10,111 nucleotides of DNA from Saccoglossus kowalevskii. Its lineage: Eukaryota > Hemichordata > Enteropneusta > Harrimaniidae. Under the pieces are notes generated by a model that saw nothing but the letters and a program-made list of their open reading frames with translations, had not been told where the DNA came from and made no database searches. The stretch is taken from NCBI RefSeq assembly GCF_000003605.2, contig NW_003153756.1, positions 1-10,111 on the forward strand, written 5' to 3'. Below, piece by piece: positions 1-7,050 of the stretch. The translations under genes were made by a program, and so were the position numbers. Position 1 is the first letter of the stretch, and each line of letters opens with the position of its first letter.

Positions 1-2
1 CA

Positions 3-435
3 CTAACAGAGCACACCTGCAAAGTGGGAGCAATCCGACAGGAGGTAGATAGTTTGCTTACAAAAGGCGCTTTACACAGGATAGGGGCTCAGCATTAAGT
101 TCGTGCTTCTACTCGCAAGTATTGGTGGTTCCAAAGACTACAATGGAGATTACAGGTGACTGTGCCCCATTCTGGACTTAAGCAGACTAAATCAGTATGA
201 GCTTCCTGGCAACGCTGAACTTCACTAGCTTTGAGTGATATTTACCCGCACATACTGTTACACCCAGTGAAGCAGCAACTCCCTCTATTCGCCCAGTTGG
301 GCCAAGTAGTCGAGTACAGGGTGCCCCCGCCCTTCGGGTTTTGCATGGCCTCATATATATTGAGTGTGGAAACAGGTGGTGCTACTGCTGCGCCGGTACA
401 CATCACATCGGTACACATCAACGTGTACCTAGATG
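3..435 (+). pseudogene. Reverse transcriptase fragment of the DIRS-like element
   Basis: Four frames must be pieced together. At 30-83 the N-terminal block reads AIRQEVDSLLTKGALHRI; at 107-139 a second reads FYSQVLVVPK; at 169-204 comes LDLSRLNQYELP; and from 231 a longer frame reads SDIYPHILLHP, then PPPFGF. In DIRS-type RTs these match the LL-KGAI block, FYS---VPK, the ILDLSRLN block, motif A (D-Y-HIPIHP) and motif B (LPFGL). The YLDD catalytic box is present as VYLDG at about 424-438, so the second aspartate is lost. Stops occur at 96 (TAA), 157 (TGA) and 226 (TAG). The sequence passes directly from the catalytic box to the start of RNase H, so the roughly 100 residues that normally lie between them appear deleted. 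This cannot encode an active enzyme. Confidence 0.85.
394..423 (+). repeat. 15-bp tandem duplication next to the YLDD box
   Basis: CGGTACACATCA occurs at 394-405 and again at 409-420, a 15-base period. Because 15 is a multiple of three the duplication is in frame and doubles a VHI-type pentapeptide just before the VYLDG motif. It is a small slippage product in a dead gene. Confidence 0.7.
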
Positions 436-879
436 GCTTGCCCTGGTGGTCGGCAATTGCCAGCCTCAGGCAGGGGGTCCTCTTGGACGCACTGGCCACG
501 GCTATGACTCTGGAAACAGATGCTTCCCTGTTGGAGAGCGCACCTATTGGACGAACAAATCGAATGGAAAATATGGCCCCTGCATTAGATTCAGGACTGC
601 CATATCAACTGGCTCGAACTGAAAGAAGTGCACTTAGCACTACTTCATCACAAAGTCCACAGAGTCTTGCTTCATATGGACAACACAGTGGTGGTCTTCT
701 ATAGCTACAGCGAGAGGGGACAAGATCCCCATCGTTGTCAGTCCTAACAGAGCAAATTCTCTTTTAGCACCAGGAATACAGAGTGTAGCTAGCGGCACAC
801 AACCTTCCAGGGGCGAGAAATAGTCAAACAGTCGCCCTCTCATTGCGGCTCTGTCTCCAGAATGCGGAGTGGCAGATAA
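436..879 (+). pseudogene. RNase H domain fragment of the DIRS-like element
   Basis: The domain opens with WWSAIASLRQGVLL, a typical lead-in to DIRS-type RNase H, followed by LETDAS, whose Asp (codon 519-521) is the first catalytic acidic residue. A one-base shift near 528 moves the reading into another frame, which continues as CWRAHLLDEQIEW, then HINWLELKEVHLALL (Glu codon 616-618) and LLHMDNTVVVFYS (Asp codon 679-681). All three acidic residues are therefore still recognisable, though not in one frame. Stops lie at 586 (TAG), 745 (TAA), 790 (TAG) and 877 (TAA). The stretch near 796-840 reads HTTFQGREIVKQSPS and corresponds to the HIPG-N-VAD-LSR block closing the family domain. The role was to degrade the RNA strand during reverse transcription; the copy is dead. 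Confidence 0.85.
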
Positions 880-1175
880 CCTCAATGAGTAACCTCCAGA
901 CTGTTTTGGCAGTGCGATGGTCCAAGGTTAGACGTACACGACACTCCTGCCGATTCCAGGAGCCTGGGCCAGGGACACGTTGTCTACCCCATGTACCCAT
1001 ATGAACATGTACGCCTTTCCTCTCTTCCCGCTATTTACCGGGTACTGGAAAAACTTTGACAGGAGCGCATCTGCACTTTGATGCGGGTGGCGCTCAACTG
1101 GTTTCCACTACTGTTTGAAATGTTAGCCAAAACACCAGGAGTGCTTCTGGACTTCCGCATCTGCTGTCCCAACCG
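880..1175 (+). pseudogene. Inter-domain segment of the DIRS-like element (between RNase H and recombinase)
   Basis: DIRS-type proteins carry a conserved stretch between RNase H and the recombinase with a YAFPPFPL motif followed by a VL-KL---C-L---A-W---WFPLLLEML block. Here MNMYAFPLFPLF is read from 1001. After a frame change the sequence continues VLEKL from 1045, then LMRVALNWFPLLFEMLAKT from 1078, with a TGA at 1060. Codons before 1001 are poorly conserved and contain stops at 886 and elsewhere. A specific biochemical role for this segment is not claimed; it is identified by position and motif similarity only. Confidence 0.75.
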
Positions 1176-1748
1176 GACGGCACACTACCTTTGAGCCCAG
1201 CGGTGTACCATTTACATGTATCGAGGCTCTCAGTTGACTCACTCAGATTTTTCTGAGTGGCTGCCAACGTCCTGGCCAGGGCGAACAGGGATCCAACCGA
1301 CACGACGAAATGACGTGCGTACACTTATAGGTGTAGTGGAAGGGAGATCCATGTCATCCCTTTGTTGGCTAGACAGCTGACTTTTCGTTTATCTTTTGAA
1401 CGAAATGGACTTGTCCTTTCAGCGATTGTTGGCTATAGGTCAGCCTTTTCACCTACCATTTGAATTCTCTGGGGATGAGTCTAGCCGATTGTCTTACCAC
1501 TGGGAGATTGGTTATTGTTTAATCAGAGGCCTAGACCCAGAACAACAGAACCAACCAATTGGAACTTACTGGTTGTGTTGGTTACTCTAAGGAGACTGCC
1601 CTTTGAGCCTCTCCGATCAGCACCACTCAAACTTTTGACGTGGAAAACAGTCTTCCTACTCACCTTCGCCCCAGGTAGGCGTCAGGCTGAACTAGGGGTC
1701 CTGTTCTTCTCAGACGAGTGGTCGCCTTTATGGACAATTAAGTCGTGA
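1176..1748 (+). pseudogene. Tyrosine recombinase of the DIRS-like element, N-terminal half, with five in-frame stops
   Basis: One reading frame can be followed from 1176 to the TAA at 1746-1748 with no frameshift but with stops at 1254, 1311, 1461, 1476 and 1482. It starts with an LHVSRLS block, then VAANVLARANRDPT, corresponding to the N-terminal DNA-binding region. Next come LSAIVGYRSAFSPTI (about 1413-1460), a well-known core-binding motif of DIRS/Ngaro recombinases, and from 1590 PFEPLRSAPLKLLTWKTVFL. The last recognisable part is APGRRQAEL (about 1668-1694), which matches the family's SGRRRSE box; by alignment with TGLRISEL the catalytic arginine would be codon 1680-1682. The later H-x-x-R box and the tyrosine nucleophile are absent, so the gene is truncated. 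Such enzymes integrate the circular cDNA of the element. Confidence 0.87.
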
Positions 1749-1984
1749 TAAAGACACGAATCGGGTTTCCCACCAGGAAGCAAATCCCAGGAATGACTGA
1801 CAAGTGGGCAGCATCTAAATTTCTTTTGAAGATAGTGAGATGCAACTGCTCCACAGACCGTCACAGTCTCAGATGTACCTGCAGGAAGCACAACCTTGAA
1901 TGTTTTTCAGTTTGTGGTCAATGTCGAGGATCTGCATGGACAAATGTAGTTCAGATATCTTATGAAGATAGCGATGACGATTAG
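1742..1984 (+). pseudogene. Cysteine-rich CXC-type tail fragment of unknown parent protein
   Basis: A stop-bounded frame (TAA at 1739-1741, TAG at 1982-1984) whose first ATG is at 1793. After a lead containing KFLLKIVR the cysteine pattern is C-x-C-x8-C-x-C-x6-C-x3-C-x2-C, ending RGSAWTN and an acidic EDSDDD. This resembles the C-terminal CxC...CRK-GL-C...C--C-G--C-N tails seen in many uncharacterised, often repetitive, invertebrate proteins, and distantly the CRC/tesmin-type zinc-binding fold. Compared with that remembered pattern two cysteines seem lost: one replaced by Arg (codon CGT, in TDRHS) and the last by Trp (codon TGG, in GSAWTN). The usual upstream domain is not seen, because the sequence before it is the truncated recombinase in another frame. 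It could be the 3' end of another mobile element or of a host-gene relic. The domain pattern is fairly sure, the function is unknown. Confidence 0.6.
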
Positions 1985-2210
1985 CAATTACAGTAACCAA
2001 ACAATACACTTTGGGACAGAATTATAACTATTCAATACAGTTTGTTAAATCAAAAATTTAGAATAGAAAATGTACGTTTAAATGGTCTATTATGCATATA
2101 GTATAGCAGATTTGTAGATCCAAGCAAGTTGTTTCTTTCCTCTAGTTTTTCTTTTAGATGTGAGAAAGCATCAAACCGTCTACCTAGGGAACCATTCATT
2201 TACATCTTTT
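1985..2210. other. AT-rich spacer with no recognised gene
   Basis: From here the composition changes to the AT-rich background seen on the far side of the LINE. No frame, repeat or RNA gene is supported. It probably represents the pre-insertion flank of the LINE. Confidence 0.5.
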
Positions 2211-2229
2211 CTGTACTGTACTGTACTGT
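2211..2229. repeat. ACTGT-type pentamer repeat at the LINE 3' boundary (candidate target-site duplication, left copy)
   Basis: Nearly four units of CTGTA run directly into the T-rich complement of the LINE tail. The same pentamer is found at 5603-5626, immediately beyond the point where LINE coding similarity ends. The pair is best read as a target-site duplication, or as a pentamer microsatellite into which the LINE inserted. Confidence 0.7.
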
Positions 2230-2248
2230 GATTTTTGATTTTGATTTT
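2230..2248 (-). repeat. LINE 3' tail of AAAATC-type units
   Basis: On the plus strand GATTTTT, GATTTT, GATTTT occur in tandem, that is AAAATC, AAAATC, AAAAATC on the element strand. They sit between the UTR and the pentamer repeat, where a LINE tail is expected. Short-repeat tails instead of poly(A) occur in several LINE lineages. Confidence 0.7.
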
Positions 2249-2250
2249 AT

Positions 2251-2854
2251 GTCCTTACTGACGTCAACAAAACTTATTACGTGGGAAGTTGGAACCCACG
2301 GCTGACAGGTCCTACACCTTGCCCAAGGGTGACCCGGAGGTAGTTGTGACAAAGGGTAACCTCATTCCCCCAAGTACAAAAACTCTACAACTGGATGCAG
2401 TTTTAACATCGTGCCCAGGACATCAACAAATTGTTTAAAGCTGAAAACCGACAAGACTAAGTCGTGAGGCCAAACCTGTAATAATACGGTGTGTTGAGGA
2501 AAATGACAAGCCAAGAGGGTGGCAATTCAGTGTTTGTGTGTGTAGACTGACATCCACCATGAGAACAAAATCCTCTGACACGACTAATGTCACGAAACCA
2601 GGGATTAACACAACAATTACCAAAAAGGATACATAAAGACCAAATATGACCCAATAGGGCAAAAGCCCTAAACAGCGAAGTGGACAAGTAAAACAAAGGT
2701 GGCAGATTACAGATGAATTTGAAGTGCATCTTTCTGAATGGCATAACACACCGTCCACTGCCGAAATTGTTTCAAATTTAGGTAGCTGGTTTTTAAAATG
2801 GTGGTATTCATATTCCGTTTTGATCCTCAAAATAAGTCTATTTTTTGAACATTT
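2251..2854 (-). other. LINE 3' untranslated region
   Basis: Between the ORF2 stop and the repeat tail lie about 600 bases with no family protein similarity. Minus-strand open frames here (for example 2435-2830) encode hydrophobic, pyrimidine-biased sequence with no recognisable domain and are most likely UTR. Close to the 3' end a perfect 6-bp stem, CGTGGG/CCCACG at 2280-2285 and 2295-2300, encloses a 9-base loop. Stem-loops near the 3' end are used by some LINE reverse transcriptases for template recognition; that role is inferred. Confidence 0.6.
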
Positions 2855-4074
2855 CTAAAGAATCTCTGGAACCTTTTCGTTGCCTCTTGTTTCGACGACT
2901 GGTGCAGCTTTCACCATGCTTGTTAACAGGCAAAACATTTGTTGTGCCTGTCGGGAAAGAAAACCCTTAGAACGACGTGGTGGCAGAATTAAAAACCACC
3001 AGATTGGCATACGAAAGCCTGTTTGAAGCAAACCAGACGTGATTATTTTATATGTATGTAATAGTTCATTATTAGATGGACATTCCATAAAGATATGTTC
3101 AAGTGTGTCCACCTCGCCACAGAAAATGCACTTATCCGAGCTTGATAACCGAGCTTTGAAAAGGAAAACACCAGTTGCAAAGGCACCACGGGATATGCGC
3201 CACTGCATATCTCCGTCACACGTTGTAATTGGTGTTGCATAACAGTCCTGAACATTGGGTTTAGTTGCTTCAGGCAGACTAAGTATGTCACACCATACGT
3301 TTTTTGGTTGTTGTTGACGACCACTAGTACTGAGAACTTCAATTAAATATTGCGCCCTTTTTAAGTTTATAAAGCGCTAGATTCAGCTCATCAGAAAAGT
3401 GTAGCTGAAAACTGAGATGTGAGAGAGCATGAACACGCTTGTTTGTTTTTTTCTTTTGAAATAATTGTTCACATTATCCTTTAATTTGGTAGGCATGGAA
3501 TCATGGATAACCTTGAGACTGAGCTGCAGAATGCGTTCAGAATGTATATTTACTCTATCTGACATGTTTGAAGCTTCCAACCACGTTTGATTTGTTTCAT
3601 AGACCAGATCACAGACCCGCGTCCACAAAGTGACGGAGTGCAAAAGGTTCCTTTCTAATAGGATGATTAATAAATACATTGTGAAAAGTGGTTTATTAAA
3701 GATATCAATTCGATTATTGTCATTAAATTTACGCACTTCATCTACAAACTTCCAGCATTGAAGGAGTTCACGATAAAATGGTGGTGTGCTATTCAGTTTT
3801 AAAGGAATCACAGCAGCTGCCTTGTATAATACATATTGCTTGCTTGGATGAAGAATAGTCAGTGAATGTAAAACAAAAATGATCAGTATTGCCATAAAGA
3901 TATCTTTGAATATAATTTAGTCGCGTGGCGCTGATACGTGTAGGAAGATAAAGTGTTTTAGCAGAAACCCAATGGCGACCTTACCAAAAGAAGTCAGGTA
4001 ACGACCTTTGTATATTCAAAACAACATCAGTGGGTGGCACTAGGCTAGTAAAGCGGTACAGTCCAGTTCTGTTT
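2855..4074 (-). pseudogene. LINE ORF2: C-terminal (thumb and zinc-knuckle) domain
   Basis: Starting near 4058 the sequence reads YRFTSLVPPTDVVLNIQR, SLPDFFW, a TAA, GRHWVSAKTLYLP, and YIQRYLYGN, a strongly conserved Tx1-type block. From 3895 a single frame continues to the TAG at 2855-2857, broken only by TGA (3383-3385) and TAG (3377-3379). It includes PPFYRELLQCWKFV, AQYLIEVLSTSGRQQQPKNV and, near the end, CIFCGEVDTLEHIFMEC. The last is the C-x2-C-x7-H-x4-C zinc knuckle of L1-superfamily ORF2 proteins (residue spacing as read here). The end at 2855 plausibly is the natural ORF2 stop, because a long non-coding tail follows. The near-intact frame suggests that this end decayed less visibly than the RT. 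Confidence 0.87.
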
Positions 4075-5285
4075 GGTATACATTTATTTATTTCCGAGAA
4101 AAACGCCCAGCAATTTTAACCCGGTGTTGTTCCACTTAACATTAAGAGGAGAATAAGTGTTGTTGCGCCAGCTACCAACCCATAAGCCTTCCGACATTTC
4201 GAGGTTGAGTTGACGCGCGTTTATAAATACGCAACCATGCAAGTGAATTCTCGTTTATGTGTGATGAAAAATCCTATATCTATATCTATATCATCAGCAT
4301 AAGCTGTAAGTTTACAGTGTTCGTTATTGAGGTGCGGTGTTGTTAAACCTTTAATATTTCCATCATTTCTGATTTTATGGAGCAGTGGCTCAATGGCAAT
4401 AACATAAAGGGCTGTGTACAATGAGCAACCTTGCTTAATATAACGTGACAGCATGACGGGAGGGGAGGGTACTGTTTATACGGATAATGGACTGAGCATT
4501 TGAATATATAAGATGAATGTAAGAAGTAAACTTGTCACCAAACCCAAAAGCATGAAGTGTGTTGAATAGATAAGCGTGGTTTACTCTGTCAAATGCCTAT
4601 TCTTGATCTAGAGCCACGATGCCGAGGGGAAAGTTAGTCATACTAGCATAGTCAATGCTGTCACGTAATAGACTGATGTTGTCATGGATATGCCTGTTTG
4701 GAATACTACAAGTTTGATCTGGGTGAATTATGGAACCAATGATCCCGCGCAGATGTATTGCTAGTGTTTTAGTGAAGATCTTATAATCACTGCATAAAAG
4801 ACTCGCAGGTCGCCAGTGTTTTAGTTGTGTGATATCACCTTTCTTTGGGAGTAGGGTAACTACTGCTTTAGAGCAAGGAAGTGGAAAGATATTTTCTTCA
4901 GAGGCTTTACTAAACACGTCACAGAGGACTTTCCCAATAATATTACAATTCTTTTATAGAACTCGTTCGGAATTCAATGCCGGGAGTTCGTCCATGCGCA
5001 AGTTGCATTACGATGTTAGTAAGTTCGCCATACGTAATAGGCTCATCAAGGTCATCGCGGTCGGTATTACTCAGCTTTGGCAGGCCCTCAAGGAGGGTAT
5101 TCTGTACATCTATATCGATATTATCTGTAGTATACAACTTAGTGTAAAAGTTACGTACTATTTTGCGGATTTCAGCTTGATTTTGTGTGAGACTGTTGTC
5201 ATGACGCCTAAGTTGAAAAATAGCATTTTTGTGTCCATTCTTTTTCTCTATCTGGAAAAGAAAGCATTACACACATCATTTTCAT
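4075..5285 (-). pseudogene. LINE ORF2: reverse transcriptase domain, frameshifted
   Basis: The domain copies LINE RNA at the nicked target. From about 5253 a frame reads IEKKNGHKNAIFQLRR, then AEIRKIVRNFYTKLY and the LAHGRTPGI block. After a shift near 4985 the next frame gives NIIGKVLCDVF, AVVTLLPKKGD, WRPASLLCSDYK, IHPDQTCSIPN and IVALDQE, then TAG at 4597-4599, then AFDRVNHAYL. This is motif A (LDQEKAFD) with the lysine codon turned into a stop. The next frame (4454 downward) holds IKQGCSLYTALYVIAIEPLL and LTAYADD with the catalytic pair at 4290-4301. A further frame (from about 4224) reads EGLWVGSW and GLKLLGVFLGN. All key motifs survive, spread over at least four frames, so no active enzyme is made. 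Confidence 0.9.
4275..4292. repeat. Hexamer microsatellite (TATATC)3 overlapping the RT catalytic box
   Basis: Three perfect TATATC units lie directly next to and overlapping the codons for YADD (4290-4301), giving an artificial DIDIDI run after the catalytic aspartates on the minus strand. This looks like slippage expansion after the element died. Confidence 0.7.
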
Positions 5286-5600
5286 TTAAAAAATGGTGCC
5301 GCGTTCGTGTGATGAGACCTTTATTGTCATGTTGAACCATGTTTGAAAGGAGTCTCTTTTATATGTATGATTTAGTGGGCGACGAATTCTGGTGATATCG
5401 CGCTCCATAGCTCGGATGTCCCTTTCCAATGTTTGTTTTGCTTGTTTGTGTTTATATTGCTTGAATGCGCAATGCTGTTGAGTAATTAATTTTATTTTAT
5501 TTTTTCCCACGTCCCACCAAGTTTGTATATGTGAATAGTTCTCACGACAGAGTTGCCATTCCAGCCAGAAATCCGTAATTTCATTAACATATTCATCATC
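5286..5600 (-). pseudogene. LINE ORF2: linker between endonuclease and RT (truncated N-terminus)
   Basis: An open minus-strand frame reads DDEYVNEITDFWLEW, then WWDVGKNKIKLIT and a charged helical stretch (ERDIRAMERDITRI). These match the region just before the RT in Tx1-type ORF2 proteins, where a Y--(I/L)--FW--W segment precedes a WWD-GK--IK motif. The frame remains open further right to 5654 only by chance: residues encoded by 5603-5626 are the pentamer repeat and not family sequence. The endonuclease that should come before is missing. Near 5290 the family-like reading continues in another frame (ARTRHHFLNENDVCNAFF), indicating an indel. Confidence 0.8.
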
Positions 5601-5602
5601 CC

Positions 5603-5626
5603 GTACTGTATTGTACTGTACTGTAC
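5603..5626. repeat. ACTGT-type pentamer repeat at the LINE 5' boundary (candidate target-site duplication, right copy)
   Basis: About five units of the TACTG pentamer, one with a single substitution (GTATT for GTACT). It begins exactly where the LINE linker similarity stops, and matches the left copy at 2211-2229 in sequence and orientation. Confidence 0.7.
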
Positions 5627-7030
5627 GATTCTGTTTAAAATTGTATTCTAGCATCCTAAACTTATTATGTATGCCACATAGAAGAGAAGCCGGAAGAGAA
5701 GTTACATTAAATAATTATATTATCGTGGCCATATTGGATTTATGCTAATTTTCATCTACCCAATCAACAAATTTGGAACTCTCATACCTTCTCCGACTCC
5801 AAACAGTACCATAGCATCATGAATTTTTAAAATACCTCATCTAGAATTAAAGATATGTTCAAATTGTTATACTTCCATGTTGCAAAAATGTGCAAAACGG
5901 CCATTTTGAATATATGCAAAATAGGTATATTTCGGAAGCCTAGATTTCCCTAGACTTTTAGTATGCCAATCGAGATACCTTTTTCGAAAAGCACTGTGGA
6001 ATATATCTGTTGAAATTTGTTACGGGTCGGCCCCTTTTTTTGCTAGAATGACTGGACTATTATGTAAGTCATATTATTAAAAAACAATGACATGCTGCAC
6101 CTCCACATTTATAAAATCGGTTAATTAATAATTTAAAAAAATGTGTATTTAGTTTTGTCATAATTCGTCGTTAAAAATATAGTAAAATACAGATCAAAAG
6201 TATATTGTTTATGACAGATGGCGACAAAGTGAACAGTTTTGCTTACACACATTTAAGTCAAATATCATAAATTAGCATATCAAATTAAATGGTTTTAATA
6301 GTCAATGTATTGTTTTCACCTTCAGATAAAAGATGGTGCGTGAGGGCGTACTGTGATTATGACAGCTGTTTGCTGCTATGTTTCCTGACCGCTTGCTTGT
6401 GGATCTATGTAACTGTTTTTTTTTCTGGAAATTATGAAGGTTAACATGACTGTATCTTGTTTACATTAATTTTAGTAGAAGTTTGAGCTTTATGACATTT
6501 TCTGTGCTAAACAGAACTTTAACATACATATGGCTTCAAATTATATTATATCTTGATCTTTGAAACCTGTGGTTTTGGAGAAATTCACCCAAAAGCTAAT
6601 ATTGTAGTTTATTTAGTGTCATGAGACCTGTACTGCAATGTTAACTAATTATATTAATTTGCAATAAAGTGCCATAAACACAAAGAGAAGCGTTATTATG
6701 ACCATATTACGTCATTGTTGTGTGTACATATAATACCCAATGAGAAAGAATTTGTTGGGAAACTTACCAAACCAGAAATTTAAAATATTCATATTTATGG
6801 AAATCTGCAAAATTGATTGAAATACGATCGGAATATTTACGTCGTTTATGATGAGCAACTAGAAAGCTCCCTCCCTACCTACCAGTTTATGCTATTATGC
6901 AACTTTATATGTATCATAATTCCGCACTCCATGGTTTTACTTGATTGTGTATTGCTTGAATATACATAAATGCAAATTTTCTCATATAAATGCATACACA
7001 TACACGATATTAAGTGTAAATATTGGTTTA
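5627..7030. other. AT-rich non-coding DNA
   Basis: No open frame with a recognisable protein, RNA gene or clear terminal inverted repeats. The words CGTGGCCATATTGG (5724-5737) and ACGGCCATTTTGAA (5897-5910), and on the other strand sense ACAGATGGCGAC (6214-6225), recall phrases common in dispersed invertebrate repeats. The stretch 5720-6060 might therefore be an old repeat, but its ends are not visible. A T-run of about 11 bases is present near 6415. Confidence 0.4.
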
Positions 7031-7036
7031 CTTGTA

Positions 7037-7050
7037 GTGCCATCTAGTGG
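7037..7050 (-). promoter_or_regulatory. Candidate CTCF-type insulator site
   Basis: The plus strand reads GTGCCATCTAGTGG; its complement CCACTAGATGGCAC fits every position of the published core consensus CCASYAGRKGGCRS. CTCF is a zinc-finger chromatin-loop and insulator protein conserved across most bilaterians. A perfect 14-base match is rarely expected by chance in 10 kb, but binding also depends on flanking bases and methylation. No gene lies nearby in this window to suggest what it would insulate. Confidence 0.4.

Larger units (their letters stand above)
1..1750 (+). mobile_element. DIRS-like tyrosine-recombinase retrotransposon, degenerate and truncated at both ends
   Basis: Conserved blocks of a DIRS/Ngaro-type pol region occur here in family order: reverse transcriptase (about 3-435), RNase H (about 436-880), an inter-domain segment (about 880-1175) and a tyrosine recombinase (1176 to about 1700). 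Elements of this group copy themselves through RNA and integrate with a tyrosine recombinase instead of a DDE integrase. The blocks fall in changing reading frames, so small indels have accumulated. The left end runs off the window. The right end stops just after the first recombinase arginine box, so the catalytic C-terminus is missing. No split or inverted terminal repeats typical of DIRS elements were seen. The segment is visibly richer in G and C than the DNA from about 1990 on. Assignment to DIRS rather than the related Ngaro or PAT groups is not settled. Confidence 0.85.
2230..5602 (-). mobile_element. Tx1/L1-clade non-LTR retrotransposon (LINE), 5'-truncated and degenerate
   Basis: Read on the minus strand from about 5600 down to 2230, this is the 3' part of a LINE. 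The order is endonuclease-RT linker, RT domain, C-terminal domain with zinc knuckle, 3' UTR and a short-repeat tail. Motif wording such as LPKKGD, DQTCS, LYVIAIEPLLH and LNIQRSLPDFFW is characteristic of Tx1-like members of the L1 superfamily. There is no trace of the APE-type endonuclease or ORF1, and coding similarity starts abruptly at the right-hand pentamer repeat, as expected for incomplete target-primed reverse transcription. Several frameshifts and stops show that the copy is old and inactive. Length is about 3.4 kb against 5-7 kb for typical full-length relatives. Confidence 0.9.

Noticed and set aside
242-499. Minus-strand frame of 85 codons inside the DIRS-like region
   Set aside because: It lies opposite the RT/RNase H reading, whose motifs explain the sequence; it has no domain of its own.
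341-622. Second plus-strand frame overlapping the RT/RNase H region
   Set aside because: Out of frame with the family motifs and without recognisable content.
640-1324. Minus-strand frames at 640-885 and 1094-1324
   Set aside because: Both are opposite well-matched plus-strand DIRS-like blocks and show no motif.
1396-1891. Plus-strand frame at 1396-1590 and minus-strand frame at 1682-1891
   Set aside because: The first is out of frame with the recombinase core motif read through the same bases; the second is antisense to the CXC-tail fragment.
2211-2229. Telomere-like or CRISPR-type repeat
   Set aside because: The pentamer is a simple microsatellite without spacers and does not match known telomere units.
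2435-2830. Hydrophobic minus-strand frame that could pass for a membrane protein
   Set aside because: It lies in the LINE 3' UTR, overlaps another open frame, and its hydrophobicity follows from pyrimidine-rich sequence. No family motif or start context supports it.
3039-3242. Plus-strand frame of 67 codons
   Set aside because: Antisense to the LINE zinc-knuckle domain.
4829-5335. Plus-strand frame of 168 codons, one of the longest in the window
   Set aside because: It is antisense to the LINE RT, whose conserved motifs are clear on the minus strand; the translation shows no domain.
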